A DNA stretch of 14,888 nucleotides from JACRDV01 sp024860865 [NCBI: Methanobacteriota archaeon] (GCA_024860865.1 JACRDV010000077.1:1-14888); one strand, 5' to 3'. Shown: positions 1 to 7,001, counted from the stretch's first letter. Made by a program: numbers and translations. Notes: generated by a model not told the origin, from the letters alone.

Positions 1-39
1 AATGGAAAACACAATCAGCACAAGTCTGGCACTTTGCAT
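1..39 (-). CDS. possible start of a gene leaving the window
   Basis: On the minus strand an ATG at 39-37 opens a frame that runs off the left edge after 13 codons. The peptide begins MQSARLVLIVFSI, a basic residue followed by a hydrophobic run, as in the start of a signal peptide or membrane segment. A TATA-like stretch lies about 25 bases upstream (about 57-67), which would suit a leaderless transcript. Too little is present to name it, and the frame could be chance. Confidence 0.2.
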   Translation of the reverse strand, partial: MQSARLVLIVFSI

Positions 40-198
40 TCTTGAATTTGTATTCGTGTTATATGATACATATTCAACATTCGTAAAAATAAATATTTTT
101 TTCTTTTCAACTTCCGAATCAATTCGATTTAATTTCGAAAAAAGTCAACTTCTTTTTTTAATTAGAAAAATTAAGTCTAAGTCTAAATCAATATTCAA

Positions 199-211
199 GT
201 CTAAATTAGAC
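199..211. repeat. 13-bp perfect palindrome GTCTAAATTAGAC
   Basis: Six-base arms around a central A. A near-identical copy with one changed base (CTCTAAATTAGAC) is at 482-494, so the pair brackets the small acidic ORF at 237-389. Further AGTCTAA words lie just upstream (about 174-186). The palindrome could be an operator-like site or chance in A+T-rich DNA. Confidence 0.4.
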
Positions 212-236
212 CGGAAACAAGGGGGGTTAAGAATTC

Positions 237-389
237 TCAAGGGAAGATGCGGAGCAGAAGTTCATCAATTTCATCTTCCGCTGCTCTTTCTTCAGCTTCA
301 TCATCCGCTGTATTTTCTTTCTTGAGTCGCTTTTCATTCGCCCTTGGTTGCAACTCTGTTTCTATTTCTCTTGCCTTTATTTTTATCAT
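237..389 (-). CDS. small acidic, charged protein (50 aa), unknown function
   Basis: A 50-residue minus-strand frame from ATG at 389 to a TGA at 237-239, closed upstream by an in-frame TAG at 393-395. The product starts MIKIKAREIETELQPRANEK and ends ELLLRIFP. It is rich in Glu, Asp, Lys, Arg and Ala, with a strongly acidic helix-prone middle (around residues 31-44) and a hydrophobic tail. The segment is richer in G+C than its flanks, as expected of coding DNA. The plus-strand frames here read as serine-rich, which is what the antisense of an acidic helix looks like, so the minus strand is preferred. No Shine-Dalgarno sequence is visible. I do not recognise a family; it could be a small regulatory protein or the tail of a decayed gene. 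Confidence 0.45.
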   Translation of the reverse strand: MIKIKAREIETELQPRANEKRLKKENTADDEAEERAAEDEIDELLLRIFP

Positions 390-757
390 AAACTATAGGA
401 CAGAGCTTTGAAAGTTAAAGATTAACCCAATAAACCATACAAAAATTACAGTTTTAGTAAAAATTTTTTGTCATTTTTTAACTCTAAATTAGACTCATAA
501 TTAAAACTTATTTCTTAAACCGATAGAATTTAGCCTTCCTACTTTCCTATTTAACTCTAGTTTTCCTTTTGCTTCTATGATTGTCATAGTTATTAGACAA
601 CAAATCTACAATCCATAGAGCACAAGCAAATAAAAATGTATTCGCTTTGTGTTTTGTTATAATTCATAATTAAGAAGAAAATTGCATTTGGCTGTAAGAT
701 TTCATCCCTGACAAGGGCGAATCCTATAAATGTTTTAATCAAATGGAATAAAAGGAA
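390..757. other. non-coding A+T-rich stretch
   Basis: No convincing gene was seen on either strand. It holds the second copy of the 13-bp near-palindrome (482-494) and, at its right end, the TATA box of the flavin-reductase gene. Confidence 0.5.
724..732 (+). promoter_or_regulatory. TATA box (box A) for the flavin-reductase gene
   Basis: CTATAAATG is centred about 28-30 bases before the GTG at 758. Archaeal transcription starts about 25 bases after box A, so the message should begin at or within a few bases of the start codon, making it effectively leaderless. This agrees with the purine run AAAGGAA abutting the GTG, which is too close to act as a normal ribosome-binding site. Confidence 0.5.
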
Positions 758-1327
758 GTGATTAAGATAAAAGCAAAAAAAGTTGATATTGCACCAGATC
801 TAGCCTATAGGCTTCTTAATCCTAGACATGTTGTTTTAGTTAGTTGTATTGATAAAGCTGGCAAAGCAAACATCATAACTTTAGCTTGGTCAATGCCAAC
901 GTCGTTTAATCCTCCTTTAGTAGCGATAAGCGTTGCTCCAGAAAGATATTCACATAAATTAATTCAAGAAACGAAAGAATTCGTTGTAAATGTTCCAACA
1001 ATCAAAATAATAAAAGAAACTTTATTTTGCGGCAGAAGAAGCGGAAAGAATTACAATAAGTTTAAGGAAACTACGTTAACTCCTTTACCGGCAAAAAAAG
1101 TAAAACCCCCTATAATCAAAGAATGTATCGCTCATTTAGAATGTAAATTAAGCAACCAAATAGAAACTGGAGACCACACTATTTTTATCGGAAATATAGT
1201 TGCTGCTTACGCAAACGAACGCATTTTCAATGACACTTATCATGTTAAAAAAGTAAAACCAGTTTACCATCTTGGGAAAGATGATTTTGTAACAATTAAC
1301 CCTAAAAAAATTAGACCTCGACTGTGA
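758..1327 (+). CDS. flavin reductase-like FMN-binding split-barrel protein
   Basis: A 189-residue protein of the flavin reductase-like domain family (DIM6/NTAB, flavoredoxin type), a cytoplasmic FMN-binding split barrel that moves electrons between NAD(P)H or ferredoxin and flavin. The family pattern is visible: YRLLNPRHVVLVS near residues 18-29, the FMN-contacting strand and loop ANIITLAWSMPTSFNPP (37-53), LVAISVAPERYSH (54-66), FVVNVPT (75-81), SGKNYNKF (95-102) and GDHTIFIGNIVAA (138-150). Length is normal for the single-domain family. GTG at 758 is the only possible start, since an in-frame TAA ends at 751. The exact electron donor and acceptor cannot be read from the sequence. It stands alone, and the next gene has its own promoter. 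Confidence 0.88.
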   Translation: MIKIKAKKVDIAPDLAYRLLNPRHVVLVSCIDKAGKANIITLAWSMPTSFNPPLVAISVAPERYSHKLIQETKEFVVNVPTIKIIKETLFCGRRSGKNYNKFKETTLTPLPAKKVKPPIIKECIAHLECKLSNQIETGDHTIFIGNIVAAYANERIFNDTYHVKKVKPVYHLGKDDFVTINPKKIRPRL

Positions 1328-1365
1328 AAGTTCTCTTTGATTTTACAACTTCATTTGAAATTGAG

Positions 1366-1373
1366 TTTAAATA
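1366..1373 (+). promoter_or_regulatory. TATA box for the RmlD-like gene
   Basis: TTTAAATA is centred about 35 bases before the ATG at 1405. It predicts a transcript with a leader of roughly 9 bases and agrees with the lack of a good ribosome-binding site there. Confidence 0.45.
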
Positions 1374-1404
1374 GAAGATTTGCCCCTCTTTATTTCAATG
1401 GGGC

Positions 1405-2301
1405 ATGACTTTGAAGATATTGATAACTGGGGCTTCAGGCCTTTTGGGTAGCAAGATAGTAGAACTAAACAAAGATAGATACGAAATTATCCCAACACAT
1501 AGCACTCAACCTTTCCACCCAAATTCAGTGAAGATGGATATCATTGTTGGAGAGAATGTTCTCCAGGTCTTTAATAAATTCAGGCCAAATGTAGTAATAC
1601 ATACTGCAGCTGAAACAAATGTTGATAGATGCGAGAGCTACAAAAATGAGGCTTGGAAAGTTAACGTCGAAGGGACGAGAAATATAGCAGAAGCTTGTAA
1701 AAATGCTAATGCAAAACTGATTTTTATTTCAACGGATTATATTTTTAATGGAGAAAAAGGTCTCTATAACGAAGAAGATAAACCCAATCCAATAAACTAT
1801 TATGGATTAACGAAATTAAAAGGAGAAGAAATAGTAAGAGCACACTGCGAAGATTATATTATCGCACGCCCAAGCGTTCTGTATGGATGGCACTTAAAGA
1901 AAACCAATTATGTCACATGGGTAATAAATTCTCTCAAACAAGGAAAGAGAATAGATGTCGTTGAGGACCACTATAATTCTCCAACCTTAGCCGATAATTT
2001 AGCCGAAGCCGTGCTAAGAACGATTGAAACTGATGCAAATGGAACATATCACATAGCTGGAAGCGAAAGAATAAACAGATGCGACTTTGCACTTAAAATA
2101 GCAGAAGCATTTAAACTCGATAAAACACTTATAAATTCTATTAAAATGGAAGATCTTAAGGTATGGATTGCAAAAAGGCCAAAAGATTCTTCTTTAAGTG
2201 TAGATAAAGCTCAAAAAGAATTAAAAGTAGGGCTTTTGAATGTTAAGGAAGGGCTAGTGAAAATGAAAAAAAGGGAAAATTCTGAAAAATGTCATTTATA
2301 G
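1405..2301 (+). CDS. RmlD-like NAD(P)-dependent sugar-nucleotide reductase
   Basis: A 298-residue extended short-chain dehydrogenase of the RmlD substrate-binding family: dTDP-4-dehydrorhamnose reductase and its relatives, including MAT2B-like proteins. The Rossmann motif GASGLLG is at residues 9-15. The catalytic triad region is STDYIF (109-114, T110 in the catalytic Ser/Thr position) and YGLTK (Y133 and K137). ARPSVLYGW (154-162) and the closing RPKDSSLSVDKAQ (258-270) match the C-terminal pattern RP...SL...K of RmlD. The protein is full length. The usual role is the last NADPH-dependent step of a deoxysugar nucleotide, which could feed glycan building for an AglB pathway. No other rml genes are present, so the sugar product is unknown. 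Confidence 0.85.
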   Translation: MTLKILITGASGLLGSKIVELNKDRYEIIPTHSTQPFHPNSVKMDIIVGENVLQVFNKFRPNVVIHTAAETNVDRCESYKNEAWKVNVEGTRNIAEACKNANAKLIFISTDYIFNGEKGLYNEEDKPNPINYYGLTKLKGEEIVRAHCEDYIIARPSVLYGWHLKKTNYVTWVINSLKQGKRIDVVEDHYNSPTLADNLAEAVLRTIETDANGTYHIAGSERINRCDFALKIAEAFKLDKTLINSIKMEDLKVWIAKRPKDSSLSVDKAQKELKVGLLNVKEGLVKMKKRENSEKCHL

Positions 2302-2313
2302 ATTGATTTTTAT

Positions 2314-2323
2314 TTTTTATATA
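2314..2323 (+). promoter_or_regulatory. TATA box for the mntA-hepT relic unit
   Basis: TTTTTTATAT, about 65-75 bases before the ATG at 2388, is a good archaeal box A and predicts a leader of about 40-45 bases. The gene also has a ribosome-binding site AGAGG at 2376-2380, seven bases before its start. Confidence 0.4.
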
Positions 2324-2387
2324 TGCTGTTTCCAAAATAAAAGTTAAATTTGTACAAAAAAGATTTCAATAAATTAGAGGTCCATCA

Positions 2388-2792
2388 ATGGAAGAGCTTA
2401 AAAAATTCTTTAAAGGGCGAAGAGAAGTAATAGCAGCTTACCTCTTTGGCTCAAGGGCTGAGGGTTTTGAAAGAAAAGAGAGCGATTATGATATAGCTAT
2501 TTTATTGGATGAGAAAGCTTTACAGATAGATCTTTTTGGTTATCGTCTTAGAATGATGAGTGAGCTATCAGACTTCCTAAAAAAAGATGTAGAGCTTATT
2601 ATTCTCAATAATGCTCCACTATTTTTGGCTTCTCAAATAATATCTAAAGGTAAGATACTTCACGATAAAGACCCTGATAAAAGAGCTTTTTTCGAAATGA
2701 AACTGATGAGTAGATTCTATGATTACAAGAAAATAATGCACCAATATTTAGAAAACTTTAGGGAGAGAGTGTTAGAAGAGGGTTTGGGTTGA
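2388..2792 (+). CDS. mntA: MntA-type nucleotidyltransferase antitoxin
   Basis: A 134-residue minimal nucleotidyltransferase (MNT, polymerase-beta fold). The core motif is the family's GS-x10-DxD: G21-S22 in LFGSRAEG, then D33 and D35 in SDYDIAIL. A third acidic strand follows at KKDVELIILN (about residues 64-73). In type VII MntA/HepT toxin-antitoxin systems, MntA silences the HepT RNase by adding AMP to a tyrosine near its active site. Here the catalytic residues of MntA look intact, and the stop overlaps the TTG of the downstream hepT remnant, which is the usual operon overlap. The partner is destroyed, so this antitoxin may be an orphan. A ribosome-binding site AGAGG lies seven bases upstream of ATG. 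Confidence 0.85.
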   Translation: MEELKKFFKGRREVIAAYLFGSRAEGFERKESDYDIAILLDEKALQIDLFGYRLRMMSELSDFLKKDVELIILNNAPLFLASQIISKGKILHDKDPDKRAFFEMKLMSRFYDYKKIMHQYLENFRERVLEEGLG

Positions 2793-3015
2793 TAGACAAA
2801 GACGTAATAGGAGTTAGGCTGGACAAGCTTAATTACTACGTAAGAGAGTTAAAAAACTAAGAAAGTTAGACATGGTACCTCTTAGAAATATTTTGGTTCA
2901 TGGATATCTTGAAGTTAATCAAGAAGAAGTTTATTCTTTTTTACAGAAGAGGTTAAAAGAATTTGATGCCTTTGCCAAAGCTATATTAATTTTTTTAAAG
3001 CAACTTAAAAGTTGA
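2789..3015 (+). pseudogene. hepT: hepT toxin relic, frameshifted and internally deleted
   Basis: Directly overlapping the mntA stop, TTG at 2789 starts a HepT-like N-terminus (IDKDVIGVRLDKLNYYVREL) that stops at 2858-2860. One frame over, from the A run at 2851-2856, the reading KKLRKLDMVPLRNILVHGYL continues to a TGA at 3013-3015. RNILVHGY is exactly the HepT RX4HXY RNase motif, including the tyrosine that MntA modifies. The two parts sum to about 75 residues, against about 135-145 in the family, so roughly 60-70 residues of the central helices are missing as well as the frame. The toxin is therefore probably inactive. A 47-residue peptide starting at ATG 2872 could still be made. Confidence 0.8.
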
Positions 3016-3053
3016 CTAAAAGAAAATTCTCTATGTAAGATATTATTTTTTAT

Positions 3054-3083
3054 TTCTTAAGAAAAATTATGAATTTTTAAGAA
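3054..3083 (+). terminator. imperfect hairpin before the AIR synthase-like operon
   Basis: TTCTT (3054-3058) pairs with AAGAA (3079-3083), and AAAAATT (3062-3068) pairs with AATTTTT (3072-3078), with a three-base loop and a three-base bulge. A T-rich run just before it (3044-3055) could end transcription of the mntA-hepT unit. The stem is nearly all A-T, so the call is weak. Confidence 0.25.
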
Positions 3084-3130
3084 GAAAATATCTCTTAATG
3101 GACTAGAATCTTTAGTTAGAGGTTTAACTT

Positions 3131-4507
3131 GTGGTTGATTTAGAAGGACTAACTCGCAAAAAACTAAAAGATGGTTTTAGTGATGAACAAATTCTAAAAT
3201 TGCTAGCTGAAACTATTCGCGACTATAAAAAAATTTCACCTGAAAAAGCGAATTTCTTTGCTAAAGCTGTTTTTGACGAAATAAAAACAACTCTTAAAAC
3301 TCAGTCGATAACCGATCACTTTCTGAAAGAGCTGATAGAATATCCAAAAGCGAACATTTCAATGGGTGAAATTGGCGTTGGATCTCGTGGCGAAGGCGAT
3401 TTTTTCATTCACAAAAAGATTGCAGAAATTGTTAAAGAAACTAAATCCACAGTAGTTGGGCCAAGAGCTCAAGATGATGCAGGTGTTGTAAGAGCAGACC
3501 CATATTATATTGCAGTAACAGTTGATGGCACTCACTCTAGATTAAGCGAATATCCTTTTTTAGCCGGATTTCATGTTGCCCGCGCTGCTCTAAGGGACAT
3601 ATATGTTATGGGTGGTAATCCAATCGCAATGTTAACTGATTTGCACCTGGCTGACGATGGTGATGTTGGAAAACTCTTTGACTTTACAGCTGGAGTTTGT
3701 ACAATCTCAGAGTTAACTGATATACCGCTTGCTGCCGGGAGCACGTTGCGCGTGGGTGGCGACTTAGTGCTTGGTGACCGGATGGTGAGTTGTGTTGGAG
3801 CAGTTGGAGTTATTAATGGCAGGCCAACAGCTCGAAAAAATGCCGAACCTAAAGATGTTATATTGATGACAGAAGGTGCTGGAGGAGGAACTATCACAAC
3901 AACTGCAATTTATAATGGTTATTTCGATGTTGTTAAAGAAACTCTTAATATTAATTTCATTCAAGCTTGTCAAGCTCTACTCCAAGCAAATTTGCTAAAT
4001 CAAATTCATGCTATGGCAGATGTGACCAATGGAGGGCTTCGCGGTGATGCTTGGGAAATTTCGAGAAGTGCTAATGTCAAACTTACTTTCAATGAAAAAG
4101 CGATCAAAAGTGTTGTTAATAAAAAAGTTCTAAAAATGCTAGAAAGCCTTAAGATAGATTACTTAGGTGTTTCATTGGATGCTCTTCTATTGATAGCTCC
4201 AAAATCAATTGCTGACTATGTAAAAACAATTATTGAACGAACTGGAATTAAAGTTGCTGAAATCGGTAACGTTGAGAAAGGTCCAGCTGGAGCAATTTTA
4301 TTTTCTCAAAATACTAAAAAAGAACTTACACCTCTATTTAGAGAGGCAGCATATACTAAAATTAAAAAGGCCATCGGAGAAAAAAAACCGCCAAATTTTG
4401 AAAAAATGAAGAAAAATGTCGAGAAAGCTTTAAGAGTTGCTTTAGAGAAAAAAGATAATACAATTGCCTGGATTAAAGCTCATAATGCCGAAAAATTCAA
4501 AGGTTAA
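3131..4507 (+). CDS. AIR synthase-related (PurM/ThiL/HypE/SelD superfamily) protein
   Basis: A 458-residue member of the AIR synthase superfamily, whose enzymes bind Mg-ATP and phosphorylate an amide, thiamine phosphate, selenide or carbamoyl group. Visible motifs: DDAGVV (115-120, metal-binding Asp pair), VDGTH (131-135), RAALRDIYVMGGNP (151-164), AAGSTLRVGGD (201-211), the glycine-rich EGAGGGTITTT (248-258) and ADVTNGGLRGDA (296-307). The core runs from about residue 78 to 395. It is flanked by a helical N-terminal extension (1-75) and a lysine-rich C-terminal tail (about 405-458) that PurM and ThiL lack. GTG start with AGAGG at 3118-3122, eight bases upstream. It leads the operon with pdxS and pdxT. 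The substrate is unknown; a named assignment such as ThiL or HypE is not justified. Confidence 0.82.
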   Translation: MVDLEGLTRKKLKDGFSDEQILKLLAETIRDYKKISPEKANFFAKAVFDEIKTTLKTQSITDHFLKELIEYPKANISMGEIGVGSRGEGDFFIHKKIAEIVKETKSTVVGPRAQDDAGVVRADPYYIAVTVDGTHSRLSEYPFLAGFHVARAALRDIYVMGGNPIAMLTDLHLADDGDVGKLFDFTAGVCTISELTDIPLAAGSTLRVGGDLVLGDRMVSCVGAVGVINGRPTARKNAEPKDVILMTEGAGGGTITTTAIYNGYFDVVKETLNINFIQACQALLQANLLNQIHAMADVTNGGLRGDAWEISRSANVKLTFNEKAIKSVVNKKVLKMLESLKIDYLGVSLDALLLIAPKSIADYVKTIIERTGIKVAEIGNVEKGPAGAILFSQNTKKELTPLFREAAYTKIKKAIGEKKPPNFEKMKKNVEKALRVALEKKDNTIAWIKAHNAEKFKG

Positions 4508-4529
4508 TTCTCCTAAATTAAATTTTCTC

Positions 4530-4535
4530 GGAGGA
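4530..4535 (+). promoter_or_regulatory. strong ribosome-binding site fixing the pdxS TTG start
   Basis: GGAGGA sits seven bases before the TTG at 4543 and is the best Shine-Dalgarno sequence in the window. It supports the TTG over the ATG at residue 17, which would cut off the first beta strand region [10 protein letters not shown] of PdxS. Confidence 0.7.
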
Positions 4536-4542
4536 CTCTCTC

Positions 4543-5430
4543 TTGAAAGTATTTAAGGGAACTGTTAGAGTTAAACGAGGATTCTGCCAAATGACCAAAG
4601 GCGGTGTAATAATGGATGTCATAAATGGCGAACAGGCTGGAATCGCAGAGGATGCTGGAGCAGTTGCGGTTATGGCACTGGAGCGAGTACCAGCGGATAT
4701 CAGAGCAGCCGGTGGAGTAGCTAGAATGGCTGACCCAATTAAAGTTCAAGAAGTCATGGATGCGGTGACAATACCAGTTATGGCAAAAGTTAGAATTGGT
4801 CATTTTGTTGAAGCTCAAATTCTAGAAGCGCTTGGGGTAGATACTCTTGATGAGAGTGAAGTTTTGACTCCAGCAGATGAAGAGCATCATATTGACAAAT
4901 GGAAGTTTAAAGTTCCTTTTGTTTGCGGTGCTCGAGATTTAGGTGAGGCTTTGAGGAGGATTGGTGAAGGAGCATCGATGATAAGAACAAAAGGTGAAGC
5001 TGGAACTGGAAATGTTGTTGAAGCTGTTAGGCATATGCGCCTTATCATAGGAACAATCCGAAAACTTCAGAATATGCTTGAAGAGGAGTTGATGTCCACC
5101 TCAAAAGAGTTGGGTGCTCCTTATGAGCTTGTTGTTGAGACTGCTAAATTAGGTAGATTGCCTGTTGTTAATTTCGCTGCAGGTGGAATTGCAACCCCAG
5201 CTGATGCTGCAATGATGATGCAACTTGGAGCTGATGGTGTTTTTGTCGGCTCTGGAATTTTTAAATCGTCTAATCCTTCTATTCGAGCTGAAGCAATAGT
5301 TGATGCTGTCGCTCATTTTGATGACCCGAAAGTACTGGCTGAGGTATCGAAGAACTTAGGTGAGCCGATGCGAGGTATCGATATTCGAACTCTTGCAAAG
5401 GAGGAGCTTTTACAAACAAGAGGTAGATAA
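4543..5430 (+). CDS. pdxS: pyridoxal 5'-phosphate synthase, PdxS lyase subunit
   Basis: A 295-residue TIM-barrel synthase that joins ribose 5-phosphate (or ribulose 5-phosphate), glyceraldehyde 3-phosphate and ammonia into PLP. It forms a dodecamer that binds PdxT glutaminases. The sequence is highly conserved: GGVIMDV (20-26, catalytic D25), [20 protein letters not shown] (45-64), MAKVRIGH (80-87, catalytic K82), [14 protein letters not shown] (103-116), [13 protein letters not shown] (124-136), [10 protein letters not shown] (148-157, second catalytic K150), [20 protein letters not shown] and the phosphate loop [14 protein letters not shown] near the end. Length equals the bacterial and archaeal norm. 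It lies 35 bases after the AIR synthase-like gene, and its stop touches the ATG of the next small gene. Confidence 0.98.
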   Translation: MKVFKGTVRVKRGFCQMTKGGVIMDVINGEQAGIAEDAGAVAVMALERVPADIRAAGGVARMADPIKVQEVMDAVTIPVMAKVRIGHFVEAQILEALGVDTLDESEVLTPADEEHHIDKWKFKVPFVCGARDLGEALRRIGEGASMIRTKGEAGTGNVVEAVRHMRLIIGTIRKLQNMLEEELMSTSKELGAPYELVVETAKLGRLPVVNFAAGGIATPADAAMMMQLGADGVFVGSGIFKSSNPSIRAEAIVDAVAHFDDPKVLAEVSKNLGEPMRGIDIRTLAKEELLQTRGR

Positions 5431-5610
5431 ATGTCAATTAAAGAAGAATTTGATATTGAAGAAGAGTTTAGGAAAATAGATGAATTAACTGGAAAAAAAT
5501 GGGACAAGCCACTCTTTTATCTTTCTTTAGCTCTTTTTATAGCTGCGATAATTCTTTTAATTTTTGAAATAATAAGATTGCTTAGAGGAGAGAACTTGGC
5601 AGTTTATTAA
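5431..5610 (+). CDS. 59-residue single-span membrane protein between pdxS and pdxT
   Basis: The ATG at 5431 is the base after the pdxS TAA, and AGAGGT (5419-5424) in the end of pdxS is a well-placed ribosome-binding site about seven bases upstream. The product begins MSIKEEFDIEEEFRKIDELT, a very acidic soluble head, followed by a basic patch GKKWDK (21-26) and one transmembrane helix from about residue 27 to 48 (PLFYLSLALFIAAIILLIF). A short basic tail RLLRGEN follows. The positive patch before the helix suggests that the acidic N-terminus faces the cytoplasm and the C-terminus is outside. It is the third gene of the pdx operon. I do not recognise a family. Tight coupling, a good ribosome-binding site and clean topology make it likely real. 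Confidence 0.75.
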   Translation: MSIKEEFDIEEEFRKIDELTGKKWDKPLFYLSLALFIAAIILLIFEIIRLLRGENLAVY

Positions 5611-5646
5611 AAGAAATACGCGACCTCCTCAAAATGAAGTGAAACT

Positions 5647-6240
5647 ATGAAAATTGGAGTTATCGGATTACAAGGAGACATTGCTGAGCACATTAGTGCA
5701 GTTCATAAAGCCATGAGAGAAGAAAATATTTCAGGCGAAGTAGTGTGGATTAGGAAAGCAGAGCAAATCAACGGATTGGATCGAATTATTTTGCCAGGTG
5801 GAGAAAGCACAACAATCGGAAAACTGATTGTTAAAGCAGGAATCGATGTTGCTTTGCGCGAAGTTGCACAGAAAGGCACACCAATTATGGGCACTTGTGC
5901 TGGCTTGGTTCTATTAGCCAACGAAGGCGATGACCATGTAGTAAAAACAGGCCAGGTTTTGTTAGGGCTAATGGACATTAAAATCAAAAGAAATGCATTT
6001 GGGAGGCAACCAGAGTCATTTGAAACCGATTTGGATATCTCAGAGCTAGGAAGCAGACCTTTTAGGGGTGTTTTCATCCGCGCTCCAGCAATTGAAAAAG
6101 CGGGAAAGAATGTGCAAATTTTAGCCAAATTTGAAGACAAAATTGTTGCTGCACGGCAAAAAAACCTACTTGTTACCTCCTTTCATCCAGAATTAACAGA
6201 TGATACGCGATTTCATTCTTATTTTTTGAGATTGCACTAA
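5647..6240 (+). CDS. pdxT: pyridoxal 5'-phosphate synthase, PdxT glutaminase subunit
   Basis: A 197-residue class I (triad) glutamine amidotransferase that frees ammonia from glutamine and channels it into PdxS. Motifs: GVIGLQGDIAEH (4-15), LPGGEST (49-55, forming the oxyanion region), GTCAGLVLLA (82-91, nucleophile C84), FGRQPESFETDL (118-129), FIRAPAI (143-149) and SFHPELTDD (178-186, giving the triad H180 and E182). All catalytic residues are present and the length is standard. The ribosome-binding site before ATG 5647 is weak (GAAGTGA). It is the last gene of the operon, 36 bases after the small membrane protein. Confidence 0.97.
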   Translation: MKIGVIGLQGDIAEHISAVHKAMREENISGEVVWIRKAEQINGLDRIILPGGESTTIGKLIVKAGIDVALREVAQKGTPIMGTCAGLVLLANEGDDHVVKTGQVLLGLMDIKIKRNAFGRQPESFETDLDISELGSRPFRGVFIRAPAIEKAGKNVQILAKFEDKIVAARQKNLLVTSFHPELTDDTRFHSYFLRLH

Positions 6241-6403
6241 ACTTCATTCCAGTTGTAAACATGCCGTCAAATCAAATAGACTGTTAGAATTCTTTCTTTA
6301 AAAAAATTCGAATATAACTATATTATTATTATTAATAAGGCAAAATTTTAGAAATATCGAGCTGCACAAAATCTCATAGTTCGATAATAGAAAGGCGGAA
6401 TTT
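6241..6403. other. non-coding stretch after pdxT
   Basis: No gene seen. The run TTTCTTTAAAAAAATTC (6295-6311) could contribute to termination of the pdx operon, but no stable hairpin precedes it. Confidence 0.35.
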
Positions 6404-7001
6404 TTAATTTAGTTTTTGTTTTTTCTTAGCACTTTTTTGCTCATTAAAAGAGACCTCTTTAAATTCTTCTTTAGTTATAATTACGCCTTTTTTAGAGTTT
6501 ACCCTTCTAAAAATTTCCTTAAATTTTTTATGCCTCTTTCACCTATCTTACTTTTGACCTCTATTGGAACGATTTCATCGTTCTTTTTTACGATTATATC
6601 TACTTCTTTGTTTTTCCTGTAATAGGAATTTCGCTTCTATTTCATTAATGACAAAAGTTTCTAGTACTTTCCCAAAAAATTCTTCTTCTTGAAATTTTCA
6701 GAATAAGAAAAAATAAGAGAAGTTGAAGTTGGATAAATTTTTTTCATCTTCTCGAGGCTGCTAACGTACTTTTCTTAAAGCTGAAAAGCATTCTAAGCAA
6801 CAAAGCATACCTTAAGTAATAAAAGTAATTAATTATAGTTTTTTTATCTCTTCTTAGACTTTGCTTAAAGCATCAAAGTTCAATATATGGAAAGATTACT
6901 ATCTGGAAAAATATAATTAATCATATTTTTATTCTATATTAGAGACGCATTTTAAAAACTTTGATTTATACAGTATCTCTAAGAATTATTCCTTCAATGC
7001 T
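6404..7001 (-). pseudogene. shredded DUF4143 domain of a COG1373-type AAA ATPase
   Basis: Fragments in changing minus-strand frames line up in order with the C-terminal DUF4143 half of AAA_14/DUF4143 ATPases: SIEGIILRDTV (7001-6969), NKNMINYIFPDSNLS (about 6928-6885), NFDALSKV then a stop then EEIKKTIINYFYYL (6880-6810), YVSSLEKMKKIYPTS (6768-6724), GKVLETFVINEIEAKF (6673-6626), YYRKNKEVDIIVKKNDEIVP (6624-6565) with IEVKSKIGERGIKNLRKFLE, and finally NSKKGVIITKEEF (6499-6461). The last break is explained by one missing G in the run at 6502-6504. At least five frameshifts or stops make it dead. I could not find the N-terminal P-loop half upstream, so the gene was also truncated. Such ATPases are common accessory genes in archaea. 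Confidence 0.72.

Noticed and set aside
2-325. 107-codon plus-strand frame at the left edge
   Set aside because: Low-complexity Phe/Ser/Lys-rich translation with no domain. Its second half is antisense to the better minus-strand small gene at 237-389.
700-724. T-loop-like GGGCGAATCC, possible tRNA or attachment-site remnant
   Set aside because: No acceptor, D or anticodon stem could be folded around it, and no integrase is nearby.
3571-3897. Minus-strand frame inside the AIR synthase-like gene
   Set aside because: Shadow of a strongly conserved plus-strand gene; no family features.
5585-5630. GAGGAG ... CTCCTC possible hairpin before pdxT
   Set aside because: Only 6 bp with a 34-base loop; GAGGAG falls within the small membrane gene's coding sequence and the pairing is too weak to call.
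5703-6140. 145-codon minus-strand frame opposite pdxT
   Set aside because: Antisense shadow; pdxT has full catalytic motifs on the other strand.
6416-6622. Plus-strand Phe-rich frame
   Set aside because: It is the antisense of the DUF4143 relic, whose minus-strand reading gives recognisable motifs.
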